64,000 nucleotides of DNA, from contig JAQMRL010000001.1 in NCBI GenBank assembly GCA_035578175.1, positions 369,637,720 to 369,701,719 of the forward strand, given 5' to 3'. The first letter of the stretch is position 1. Every line of letters begins with the position of its first letter. The notes under the pieces are model-generated. The model searched no databases, was not told the DNA's origin, and worked only from the letters and a program-made list of their open reading frames with translations. This document shows positions 23,705 to 32,675 of the stretch, piece by piece. Made by a program: the position numbers and the translations under genes. Origin of the DNA: Catonia carolina. Lineage: Eukaryota; Arthropoda; Insecta; Hemiptera; Achilidae.

Positions 23705-24493
23705 TCAAAAATCTATGCACAATCTTGACTTTTTGTTTTCATCTTTTTTATAAGCTAATGTGACTGGAGCTGCAAAGGGACTATATGATTCTTCTATTAT
23801 ATTCCTTTCTAATAATTTCGCAATCTGTTTTTCAATCTCCTTTTTATCTTCAAATGTACAACGATATGGTATTTTACTGCAGTATTTTTCTACTGACAGA
23901 TCAATGTGTGCTTCATAATCCTTTACTGTTCCTATGTCATATTTATCGATTGCAAATACAGATTGATTGTTTAATATTAAGTCATCAATTTCTGCCTGCT
24001 TTTCATAGTCTAGATGATTTATCTGAATTGTTAAATTATCCTTGCTGAAGTTTTCATTGAAGTTAATTGAATTATCAGATTTTATTTCCTTAGAAATCTT
24101 AATATCTGGATTTTTAGTTTCCTTAGAAACTATTTCACATCTGTGTATAGGAATTTTCTGACTGATTCCTAAGTTTTTGTCTTGAACCAAGTAAACATTT
24201 TTTATGGAATCAAGCCCAATTAAGAAGTCATAATCAAAATTTTCTTTATCCACTACAAAGACTGGAATTTTTTTTTCGATATTAAAAATGCTCACGTCGA
24301 GTGTTACTAAGCCTTTTGCCTTTTTAACGCCATTAATTGTTTTTAAATTAGTATTATTGCAATGATTTGATTTGTTATTGTTCACCTTCAATAACCTTGA
24401 ATTTATCAATGACACATTTGAGCCTGAGTTATAGATTCCAAATATTTCAACCTTTTTATTCAATACTAATTTTACTTTAATTAATGGCGGCAC
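23705..24493 (-). pseudogene. Gypsy protease and RT N-terminus (pol segment 1)
   Basis: The N-terminal part resembles a retropepsin: GIYNSGSNVSLINSRLL stands where family members have D-S/T-G, so the catalytic Asp reads Asn. FLIGLDSIKN fits the later protease segment. From about residue 165 the linker and RT fingers follow (QSVFAIDKYDIGTVKDYEAH, then KIPYRC, KEIEKQIAKLLERNIIEESY, SPFAAPVTLAYKKDENKKSR, LCIDF). No ATG starts the frame. It lies in the -1 frame relative to the short upstream ORF and is best explained as entered by ribosomal frameshifting at 24499-24505. Confidence 0.85.
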
Positions 24494-24495
24494 TA

Positions 24496-24762
24496 TTAGT
24501 TTTTTTGGTCTTCACCCTGTAGTTCACATTCCAATTCGGAATTATTAACAAACTTTATTTGTTCTTGTCTTTTTTTTAACGTATTTTTCACTGTAACATA
24601 TGCTTTGGACTTATGGACATGTTCATGAAGTGATGCCGCTTGGTACTCGTCAGGAATTAGGAATGCTTTGTCATCTTGCGTGACAATTGAGGTTATGGCA
24701 ATATAGTTTGATTTTCCGTCTACTGTTGGTTTTGTTTGAAACGTAAATTTCAATTTTTCCAT
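24496..24762 (-). CDS. Short first ORF of the Gypsy element (gag position)
   Basis: 88 codons starting 28 bp inside the 5' LTR, in the place of gag. The sequence (start MEKLKFTFQTKP, end ELQGEDQKN) is charged and has no CCHC knuckle or major homology region, so I do not recognise it as capsid. It ends CAA AAA AAC TAA, which puts a canonical slippery heptamer directly before the stop. It may be the two ends of an internally deleted gag, or a genuine small ORF in a gag-less element that depends on helper capsids. Confidence 0.6.
   Translation of the reverse strand: MEKLKFTFQTKPTVDGKSNYIAITSIVTQDDKAFLIPDEYQAASLHEHVHKSKAYVTVKNTLKKRQEQIKFVNNSELECELQGEDQKN
24499..24505 (-). promoter_or_regulatory. 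-1 programmed ribosomal frameshift heptamer (A AAA AAC)
   Basis: On the minus strand the first ORF reads CAA AAA AAC TAA, so A-AAA-AAC sits in the exact zero-frame register of an X-XXY-YYZ slippery site, one codon before the stop. The protease/RT frame (CTA ATA GTG CCG...) is precisely the -1 frame after slippage. I did not fold the downstream sequence to look for the usual stimulatory stem or pseudoknot. Confidence 0.75.
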
Positions 24763-24790
24763 TTTCTAACAAAGAAATGTCGTTTTATAA

Positions 24791-25144
24791 TGATATTTAC
24801 AAATTAATTGCAATGACAATGGCAATCAAAAACACAATTGAAAATAATTTAATTATAATGATATTAAATGATATTAGCTACCTTATTTAAATTGGAAGTA
24901 TTAGATCTATTAAAAACACAATTGAGTTTCTCCTATTAAGAGAAACGACATTAAATGTTATTAATTTCAGTTGTTTCTTTAATTGTTTCACTTATCACTT
25001 TTTATGCTTGTTTTTTATATTTTACTTTTATACCATTGTTACAATCAAAATATCCCACAGCTGTTTATTTGTTTACATTCTTGTGTATGTTGTTTATGCC
25101 AATGCGGTACAATTCACTACAAGAAAAATTTATTTTTCTTTACA
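24791..25144 (-). repeat. 5' LTR of the Gypsy-like element
   Basis: 354 bp with TG...CA ends. About 98-99 percent identical to the 3' LTR by eye, with an extra GCTA near 24877. In element orientation it should hold the promoter; no clear TATA/initiator pair was singled out. Confidence 0.92.
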
Positions 25145-25145
25145 C

Positions 25146-25219
<74 letters not shown>
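25145..25219. repeat. (TA)n microsatellite
   Basis: About 75 bp of TA repeats with a short interruption (AAATAAATAAA) near 25168, directly after the right LTR. Confidence 0.9.
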
Positions 25220-25224
<5 letters not shown>

Positions 25225-26391
25225 TGTGAAGTTTATTGCTTAGTTCTTAGATTTTCTTAAACAAAAATTCATAAATAATTACAGATAATAATTACGTTAA
25301 GAAAATGTTTTAAATATACATTTTTTAAAGTAACATCTAATGTTCCTGGCCGCGAACCAAATACAGGACTTCGCAGTGCAGTGTAGTCTAGCACTCTATC
25401 CCTATTAGACTGTCAATAACATTGGTAATCTAACTTTTGAGTTATGACAAATACGTTTTTGGCAAGATACAGCACCGTTGCCAGTAAGGACGAATGACTA
25501 ACTCAAGATTTTTACATGAGGTACGTATTAAAGAGAATTATTTATCAATCGTTGTAAAATAAGTATCTTTAGGTAGGTCAAAATATGCGTCCATTACAGT
25601 ATATTCGTTATTTCATAGGTTCTACGGAAAGTCTTTAATCAATTTGTTAAATTTATCGAATAAATTAAAAATGTAATAAATGGTTGTTAATTAATAAGTA
25701 AACAAATTTTATGAAATTTGTATCTCATAAATCAATTAAAAATATTAGCATCAATTGCTGATAATGAATATACATTACGTTATTGTAATTGTAAATATTC
25801 ATGTAATGAAGTAAATTAAAGTTATTGTCAGTACAATTTCATTAACCTAATAACAAAAACTAGCTATTGTATTATTATTCCCTGAACAGTATTCCCTAAA
25901 CATTGACATTAATATTGAGCGATACGTAACATGAAGGAATATAAATAATGAACTACATGGATTAAAATATTAAAACCCTTTTAATTCTGCAGTGTATGAA
26001 AGAAGATTTAATAATAAATTATAGAGGTGGTGGCAACGGACTCGACAGTAATGCAAAATGTCTTCTTTTCGACTCCTAGGAAATTGTTGAACATTTTCAA
26101 TACATACAATGTTTTTCAATACATTGAAGCTCATGAGACTTTAAATTAGAATATAGCTTAAAAATAGGAAAATTCAAGGTTATGAACGCTAGCAGTGTTA
26201 AGTACATTCGGTATTTTTTGAACGAATTTTAATATTGCTCGAAATAGAATAATAGGTTTGGTAGCGGAGTAGGTAGGATAAAAAAGTTAGTCCCATGCGC
26301 TATGCAGAACAGCAAACAAAAATGTTTATTTCTTACTTGATTGAAAACATTAGTTTATTCCACTTAACATTGTTTTTGTTCTCATTGTGTA
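25220..26391. other. AT-rich DNA with one possible tRNA-like SINE scrap
   Basis: At 25345-25425 the minus strand has GATAGAGTGCTAGACTACAC and GGTTCGCGGCC spaced like an A and B box, reminiscent of the SINE head at 10870. It is too degraded to call separately with confidence. The rest shows nothing. Confidence 0.35.
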
Positions 26392-26557
26392 ATTTGCTAG
26401 GGTCTTTTCCGTTTTCTGTATGCCACTATCAAATCCGAATTCCCTAAGGGTTACACAATTCTCGCTTTCTGCGTCTAGGGCGCCAATTTGACTAGCAATA
26501 TTTCTGCGTAGTGTCAACTCCACTCTGATTTAACAGTTAGTTAATACACAGTCTGCA

Positions 26558-26668
26558 ATGAATTTTGTAGAGTTACTTAATAATATTCGGGCGGAGGAAG
26601 ATGCTGCAAAGTTCCTTCAGGAAAGGGGTTATTACATAATCCCAGAAGATGTGACAACTAAAAAAGTA
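26558..26668 (+). pseudogene. N-terminal scrap of a Merlin/ISXO2-like transposase
   Basis: From ATG at 26558 the frame reads MNFVELLNNIRAEEDAAKFL, then QERGYYIIPEDVTTKKV, and then runs into a repeat A fragment. Short N-terminal helices of the pattern 'E-xx-A--FLQ-RG-I--' are what I associate with Merlin-family transposases (ISXO2-like DDE). This is a motif-level resemblance, supported by the 8-bp duplication and inverted repeats around it. The catalytic part is missing. Confidence 0.45.
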
Positions 26669-26722
26669 TGTGTGAAACACACACGACTTTCTCTTTCCAA
26701 TGTAAATAATTATAAAATATAA
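26669..26722 (-). repeat. Repeat A fragment inside the Merlin-like element
   Basis: TGTGTGAAACACACACGACTTTCTCTTTCCAATGTAAATAAT matches the inverted right end of repeat A (compare 37902-37950). Only about 50 bp precede the LINE insertion. Sequence right of the LINE (about 30150-30200) may be the degraded continuation. Confidence 0.6.
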
Positions 26723-26740
26723 CGTAATGGTATCTTCTTC

Positions 26741-29695
26741 TCAGGGTGCCGCTCCGGTCCGGAGGTTGGCGATCATCATGGCGATGCGTACTTTATCTGA
26801 GGCTATACGAAACAGTTCCAGTGAGCTCTTCTCAAACCAGGTTCTTAGATTGGCCAGCCAGGATATTCTTCTTCGTCCCGGTTTTCTTTTCCCGTCAATT
26901 TTGCCCTGCAGAATTTGTTGCAGCAACTCATATCTGTGCTCGTTACGCATTATGTGTCCCAAATACTGAAGTTTACGTGCCTTTACTGTGTTAACTAACT
27001 CGGCTTCCTTGCCCATTCGACGTAAGACTTCCTTGTTGGTGATTTTTTGGGTCCAGGATATTCTCAGTATTCGTCTATAGAGCCAGAGTTCAAAAGCTTG
27101 CAATTTGTTAATTGTTGCCTGTGTTAATGTCCAGGCTTCTACTCCGTAGAGGAGGACTGAGAATACATAACACTTCAGCAGTCGTAATTTCATTGGAAGT
27201 GTCAAGTTATGGCTCTTGAAAACCGAACCCATGTTATTGAAGACACTTCTAGCCTTTGCAATACGACATTTTATTTCCTGCGAGTTATCCCACGTCTCGT
27301 TTATACATGTGCCCAGATATTGACATTGTGACACTCTTTCTATTCTAACCCGATTGACTACAATATGATCGTGTGCACCAATCTGTTGTTTGCTGATGAT
27401 CATCACTTTTGTTTTGTTAGGATTTATCTCCAATCCATATATTGCACTAACCTCTGTTAGCTTGTCCATTACTTTTTGTAGGCCTTGTATGGTGTCGGCA
27501 AATACCAGCGTGTCATCAGCATATCTTAAATTGTTCAATCTGATTCCATTTATTGATATTCCCTCCTCTATATTATGTAATGCTTCTCTGAAAATACGTT
27601 CGGAGTACAAATTGAACAGGATCGGCGACAAAATGCATCCCTGTCTCACACCTCTCAAGATTTTAACTTCATCTGTGTGGTCGTCTCCACATTTCAGTAC
27701 CGCCGTTTGGTTCCAGTAGAGATTTGTTATTATTTTGCGGTCTTTTGCGTCTATTCCTATCTCCTCTAGTATCGCCATCATCTTCTCGTGCCTGACACGA
27801 TCGAACGCCTTTTGATAATCAATCAGACAGGCAAAAACGTCGCAACTCACATCCCTACATCTCTGGAACAGTATTTGCACACTAAATAGAGCCTCTCTAG
27901 TCCCAACCGCATTCAGGAAGCCGAATTGATTGGGCGAAATTTGCTCTTCACAAATTTTATACATTCTTTTATGAATTATTTTCAAGAATAACTTTAGGAG
28001 ATGACTCATTAAGCTTATTGTCCTGTGGTCTTCACACTTCTTAGCACCTTTCTTCTTTGGTAAAGTTATAAATTCTGACTTCAACCAGTCCCTTGGAATG
28101 ATTCCTCTTCTATAAACGGTGTTGAAAATTGTAGTTAACCATTGCACTCGTTTTTCATCCATCAGTTGAATGATCTCTGCAGGAATTCGATCCAGTCCTG
28201 TTGCTTTTCCCTTTTTGAGCTGTTGAATGGCTGCTTCTACTTCTTCCTTTAAAATGTCCGGGCCATCTGTATCCTTGATCTCTGGCTCCACCTCCTGTCG
28301 TGCGTCATAAAACAATTTTTCGAGATACTGTTTCCAAGTGTCTTTCTTTTCTTCTTTATCAATTATTATCCTTCCGCTCTCATCTACTAATTTCCCATAC
28401 GTTTTCTTCCGAAACATTCCCGTTGCTTCCTTGACTTTGCGATGTACATTAAAGTCATCATATCTCTTTTGATATTGTTCTATTTCTTCACACCTCTCCC
28501 TTTCCTCCTTCTCCTTGGCTTCACGTATTTTCTTTCTTATAATGTTTTGCATCTTTTTATATTTCACTGGATGTTGTTTCAATTTTCTTCTTTCATCCAT
28601 TAGGCTCAGAATTTCCTCTGTCATCCACGATTTCTTCTTCCTTCTATCTACTTGTAATTGTTGTTGTTTGACTTCTTCCACAACTGCCTTCAAGTTCTCA
28701 ATCTCCGTTTCCACATTGAGATCGTGGCTCTCATTTACACAATCGTTTATTATTTGTTTAACTTCTTCTTTTATCACCGGATCATTCAGCTTCCTTATGT
28801 CCCATCTCTGTTCCTTTTTAGGTATTATCTTTTTCATTCTAAATTTGAAAGTACCAACCAGAGGCACATGATCGGATTGAATGTCTGCTCCAGGATACGT
28901 TCTTACATTTATACATCCATTCCTAAATCTCTTATTAACCAGTATATAGTCTATTTGATTACGTATTATTTGGTCAGGTTTATCCCTAGGTGACTTCCAG
29001 GTGTATAGTCTTCTTGGTGGTTGCTTGAACCATGTGTTCGTGATTACTAATTGATGTGTTTCAACGAACAGTTCCAAAGTGTCACCACGGTCATTTCTTC
29101 CTCCCAGACCAAAAGCACCCACCAACTCAGATGTCCTACCTTTCCCAATTTTTGCGTTAAAATCGCCCATTGTGATGAGTATTTCATGTTTCTTTAGTTT
29201 TTTGATAATGTCATTTATACTTTGATAAAATTCTTCTACTTCCTCATCTGTATGGTCCGCTGTGGGAGCGTATACTTGAATTACGTTGATATTAACTGGA
29301 GCCGCTCGAAATTGTACCAGCATTACTCGTTGTGATATGGGTACAAAGTTACTGATGCATTTAGCCATTTTGCCCGTCACAATCACTCCGACTCCCTGCT
29401 CATGTACTCCTGTTGATGTACCCGAGTACAACACAGTGTGTTCTGCAATTATGTTTACTCCTGTACTCGGCCATCGCATTTCACTAATGCCAAGTATATC
29501 TAGTTTCATTCTCGTCATTTCTTGTATAGCATTGCGTATTTTACCCGCTTGACTCATTGTTTTCACATTCCAAGTTCCGATTCTGATGTTTGCCTTTTGT
29601 TTAATCTTCTTCACTGCCGTGCTTATAACTGTCCCTCCCGGAGACCCGATTGAGGGACTTACTCCGGATGCTAATTTGGTTACAAGCATTGCCAT
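26741..29695 (-). CDS. LINE endonuclease-reverse transcriptase, intact
   Basis: 984 residues. An apurinic-type endonuclease spans about residues 36-285: RIGTWNVKTM, DILGISEMRW (metal-binding Glu), QVYAPTADHT, MGDFNAKIG and the SDHVPLVGTF end with its catalytic Asp-His. A coiled, charged linker (about 300-460) follows. The RT spans about 484-760: LKKGKATGLDRIPAEII, FITLPKKKGAKKCEDHRTIS, CLIDYQKAFDRVRHEKM (catalytic Asp), ILRGVRQGCILSPILFNLYS and LRYADDTLVFAD (YADD at 725-728). The C-terminal part has LLYGVEAWTLTQATINKLQA, YLGHIMRNEHRYELL and ELFRIASDKVRIAMMIANLR. The protein nicks target DNA and reverse transcribes its own RNA at the nick. All key residues seen are present and no stop or frameshift was found, so it may be competent. 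Closest named relatives in insect annotations are 'craniofacial development protein 2-like' proteins, a mislabel of such LINEs. Confidence 0.93.
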   Translation of the reverse strand: MAMLVTKLASGVSPSIGSPGGTVISTAVKKIKQKANIRIGTWNVKTMSQAGKIRNAIQEMTRMKLDILGISEMRWPSTGVNIIAEHTVLYSGTSTGVHEQGVGVIVTGKMAKCISNFVPISQRVMLVQFRAAPVNINVIQVYAPTADHTDEEVEEFYQSINDIIKKLKKHEILITMGDFNAKIGKGRTSELVGAFGLGGRNDRGDTLELFVETHQLVITNTWFKQPPRRLYTWKSPRDKPDQIIRNQIDYILVNKRFRNGCINVRTYPGADIQSDHVPLVGTFKFRMKKIIPKKEQRWDIRKLNDPVIKEEVKQIINDCVNESHDLNVETEIENLKAVVEEVKQQQLQVDRRKKKSWMTEEILSLMDERRKLKQHPVKYKKMQNIIRKKIREAKEKEERERCEEIEQYQKRYDDFNVHRKVKEATGMFRKKTYGKLVDESGRIIIDKEEKKDTWKQYLEKLFYDARQEVEPEIKDTDGPDILKEEVEAAIQQLKKGKATGLDRIPAEIIQLMDEKRVQWLTTIFNTVYRRGIIPRDWLKSEFITLPKKKGAKKCEDHRTISLMSHLLKLFLKIIHKRMYKICEEQISPNQFGFLNAVGTREALFSVQILFQRCRDVSCDVFACLIDYQKAFDRVRHEKMMAILEEIGIDAKDRKIITNLYWNQTAVLKCGDDHTDEVKILRGVRQGCILSPILFNLYSERIFREALHNIEEGISINGIRLNNLRYADDTLVFADTIQGLQKVMDKLTEVSAIYGLEINPNKTKVMIISKQQIGAHDHIVVNRVRIERVSQCQYLGTCINETWDNSQEIKCRIAKARSVFNNMGSVFKSHNLTLPMKLRLLKCYVFSVLLYGVEAWTLTQATINKLQAFELWLYRRILRISWTQKITNKEVLRRMGKEAELVNTVKARKLQYLGHIMRNEHRYELLQQILQGKIDGKRKPGRRRISWLANLRTWFEKSSLELFRIASDKVRIAMMIANLRTGAAP

Positions 29696-30133
29696 GTAGA
29701 TTACGAGGGCCTAAATTCATTTTGAATCTTTAATGAGTTGTCTGGGTCCTAATCAGTCGTACTCATCCCTATGCCGTTGACCGCTTTACAGCTCTTCCGC
29801 CTTGGGAGCCCGTTTCCAAACTCCAGGGCAAAGGGGTGCCCTTACTATTATTAGCTCATCCGCCCTAGACCGTTGGCCTCTAATAGTTGATTGTTTCTTC
29901 CGACAATCCTTCGGTTGGGTATAGACCCTGTATAAATTCGTCATATCTGACTACCCTCACTTGGTTTAGCCTGTAGGTCAATACAGTTTACCGGGGTGTG
30001 GCGCTTGGAGCCAACAAGTGAGAGTTGGTTGTCTCGTGAGGACCAGTTCCAAAGAACCTCCGCCAGTCATATGACTCTTGGAGTGACCGTTCTCAGAAAA
30101 AGGTACTACCTCTCCGACACAACCCTACACCCC
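29696..30133 (-). other. 5' UTR / internal promoter region of the LINE
   Basis: More GC-rich than the surrounding DNA, without a long frame. The minus strand starts GGGGTGTAGGGTTGTGTCGG and reaches the ATG at 29695. LINEs of this kind carry an internal promoter in this leader. No specific motif was identified. Confidence 0.6.
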
Positions 30134-30446
30134 AATGGTATAATGGTATAATGTTGCCTAATAGTAGGAAAAAATTTAATTGAAAAATATAACTTAATAG
30201 GTAGTAATGCAGTAATAGCAAAATAAAACAATCAAAATATACAACAAAATAAAACAACAGTACGTGTAACATAGTACGTACTTTAAACTGGGACTAGGAA
30301 GGACGTGTGTACGCGTGCGTGAGTACATCTGTCTCAGTATGAGTATTCAGTATGGCAGGGAGTGGGAGAAATGAACAAGTGTGCAACCCTTCAGGGAATT
30401 CGGTTTTGATAATGGCATATAAAAATTGGAAAAGACCCATTTGCTG

Positions 30447-32374
30447 TTTATCGGCTTTAATTATAAGTCCCTTAATTTATAATTGATATAGTTCTACTGT
30501 ACTATTTATATTATTAGGCTGGTTGTTTCGTTATTTGATATTCTAATTTGCAGTACATTTGAAACTACATGTTTTACAGTAACTACATTTATCACAGTAA
30601 TATTCTAAGTTATATTTGTAGTAATGTAGATTGCATTTGGTTCTACTGATAGTTCATTAGTTTCTATATTTTTTGTATTGATCGTTTTAAACTGATTAAC
30701 GTATGCAATGAGAGTTAGTTATAACACTAGCCTACTACAAATCGGGAAATATTTGAAACAGCATATTTTTGTGTAATACATAGTTACAAAAATAACTTAT
30801 TAGCGATTGAGGAAGGAAGTGAATGAAAAGCCAATTTTGTTAACAAAGTACATGAAAAAATAGATTTAGCTATTGTTTCCCAAAGTAGTGTTCATTTTAT
30901 CATTTTGAATGAAAATAAAACCAGTGTAAGTCAGGGTTTACTATACCTTAAAAAAATGACGTAATGAAACAAAATATCTGTCACAGACAGTATATTTACT
31001 GTCTGTAATATAAAATTATATTTACTAATTATATACTGTCTGTAAAATTATAGTTTTTACTAACAGTAGCATATCCGCCCCCTTACACAACTGACTGGAG
31101 TCACACTCTGTGTTACAAGGTTTCCCCTACATGTTTTACTTTTACTGTAACTTACATTAATATAAAATTATGCGCACAACTGTTTAAGTTTTTCAACTTT
31201 AAAAAATTTCAAGTAGATAAAAACCTTTTAATTGAAAAATTCGATTGATATTAAATTTTTATTTAACATTGACGATACTTCATTTTGGAACGTCTCTAAT
31301 GTCCTAAAATCATTCAATTAATGTTGAAACTGATATCCACAAGAATTTATTTATATTTGTTTATTAAGTTTTAAACTTCAGAAAATCATGTATTCCGGAC
31401 ATTTTCAACAATGTTATAAAATTAATGATCCTGATAAACTAAACTTACAAAATTTAATAGTTGTTTATTATTATTTTTTGTATTGTGTGTTTTTAATTAT
31501 AAGCTAATACTTTTTGTTTAAACATTATTAATTATTTAATTAATAATAATTATTATTATTGTTTATTGTAAATTAATTTCGCTTTGCTACACAATTGAAA
31601 GTTAGTTCTAGAAAGAATTCACGATGATTTATTAGAATAGAATATTTGTATTTAATTTTTATTTATAACAAATAAATACAAAATTCAAGGATCCTGCGAA
31701 GTTCCTATTGAACAATCCTAATAAATGGGTGGGAAACCTTTTCTTTGGATTCGGTATAGTAGCTAATACAACTTTTGGAAGTTTGTTTATTTCATACTTA
31801 TTTTGGGAAGAATTAAATTTTTGTGACTTAAGTACTTTTCTGTTTTCTTTTTTACTTTGGTCTAAGAAAGAAAAAAACATTATTTTTGTTTGTTTTTAAC
31901 GAGAAAGCCATTAAAAGGTAATTTTCTTGAAGATATTCACTTATTGTTTTTCAGATTCATTTTGAATTCACTTTTAAAAGCTATAAACATGTACATAATA
32001 TTCGTTCATTCTCCCATTCTTATAACGCATTTATGTGAGATGTGCACGGAGATTATTTGTACAACCAGAAGAGAAGCAAGAAAAGTTTCTTTTGTCTTTA
32101 TTTACAACAGGGGTGAGTTTGTCAGACTCAATGTTATAATGGAAAGCAAACAGCTCCGTATAATCTTAGATGCTTACTTTCTCGTTTTAGTATGACTCCT
32201 ATTTCTGCTTATTTTAGAGTTCCTCTAGGTCACTCTTTGTTTACTATTTGTATATCTATAATAAAAAAAAGTATGAAATATGTTTTTTTTACTATAGATG
32301 CAAATATAAATTAATATTAAAATCTTCCTTTTCATAGTTTGTGATATTATTATAATATATATTTGACAGGATTT
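30447..32374. other. AT-rich intergenic DNA with a small hairpin
   Basis: Holds ACAGACAGTA and its exact complement TACTGTCTGT at 30983-31006, and a partial TACTGTCTGTAA copy near 31036. Short ORFs at 31659-32195 overlap each other on both strands and match nothing. Confidence 0.45.
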
Positions 32375-32386
32375 CTGTTTAAATAG

Positions 32387-32557
32387 TTTTTTTTTGGTTT
32401 AACGTCCGACTGTTTTGCAAATTGCTGCTAATGCAGACGGTGAAGGATGAAATGAATTTTTTGTAACGTATGAAAAAATGCCATGCCCGAGTGGGATTCG
32501 AACCCAAGACCGCGTGATGAGAGGCGAGCACGTTACCAACATCGCCAACGCGGCCGG
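32387..32557 (-). mobile_element. tRNA-derived SINE (family S) with exact target duplication
   Basis: Flanked by CTGTTTAAATAG at 32375-32386 and 32558-32569, an exact 12-bp target-site duplication. On the minus strand the head is GCCGGCCGCGTTGGCGATGT with an A box, then GGGTTCGAATCCCACTCGG (B box). The body has the family motif ACCGTCTGCATTAGCAG, then AACAGTCGGACGTTAAACC and an A-rich tail (T run at 32387-32395). Not a tRNA gene: no acceptor stem closes and the body is SINE. Confidence 0.88.
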
Positions 32558-32558
32558 C

Positions 32559-32675
32559 TGTTTAAATAGTGGGTGTAAAAGCAAGAGTTCTTACGCTCAT
32601 ATAATATTAGGATAATGTTTAAATAGTGGGTGTAAAATTGTCCTAATATTATATGAGCGCAAGAACTCTTGCTTT
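32559..32675. repeat. 38-bp inverted repeat interleaved with a 22-bp direct repeat
   Basis: TGTTTAAATAGTGGGTGTAA(AA) occurs at 32559-32580 and again at 32616-32637. Between and after the two copies are the arms of a near-perfect hairpin: GCAAGAGTTCTTACGCTCAT...GATAA (32578-32615) and its complement (32638-32675), with two mismatches. The arrangement is direct, arm, direct, arm-reversed. It suggests template switching during repair or replication. Confidence 0.88.

Larger units (their letters stand above)
21015..25144 (-). mobile_element. Ty3/Gypsy-like LTR retrotransposon
   Basis: 4130 bp bounded by direct LTRs of 350 and 354 bp (21015-21364 and 24791-25144) with TG...CA ends, a polypurine tract next to the 3' LTR, and a minus-strand pol in the Gypsy order protease, RT, RNase H, integrase. 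The LTRs differ by about four substitutions and one 4-bp indel (near 21100 versus 24877), so the insertion is recent. Only a short 88-codon frame precedes pol, with no recognisable capsid or zinc knuckle, and no envelope follows integrase. A primer-binding site complementary to a usual tRNA 3' end (beginning TGG) is not visible just inside the 5' LTR. Flanking (TA)n hides any target duplication. Confidence 0.93.
26734..30133 (-). mobile_element. Full-length LINE of RTE-like type
   Basis: About 3.4 kb on the minus strand: 5' UTR of roughly 430 bp, one uninterrupted 984-codon ORF, and an almost absent 3' UTR, since the stop TGA is followed straight by GAAGAAG. Flanks carry AATGGTAT at 26726-26733 and twice at 30134-30149, a likely target duplication of about 8 bp. 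Very short 3' UTRs with simple-repeat tails are typical of RTE-like elements. Clade assignment is from motifs only. Confidence 0.85.
26400..30438 (+). mobile_element. Merlin-like DNA transposon, interrupted by nested insertions
   Basis: Inverted repeats of about 65 bp start GGGTCTTTTCC on the left (26400) and end GGAAAAGACCC on the right (30438). They share internal blocks such as CCGAATTCCCT followed by AAGGGTT. An 8-bp direct repeat ATTTGCT(A/G) flanks them (26392-26399 and 30439-30446), the size made by Merlin and hAT transposases. The left interior starts an ORF (26558) with a helical N-terminus like Merlin transposases. Without the inserted LINE (26734-30133) only about 640 bp of host element remain, so most of the transposase is gone. 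Confidence 0.7.

Noticed and set aside
21175..25177. Short hydrophobic ORFs in both LTRs
   Set aside because: They are translations of the repeated LTR and appear in both copies for that reason. No envelope-like gene is present.
26727..29552. Plus-strand ORFs of 80-118 codons opposite the LINE
   Set aside because: Antisense shadows of the intact 984-codon LINE frame.
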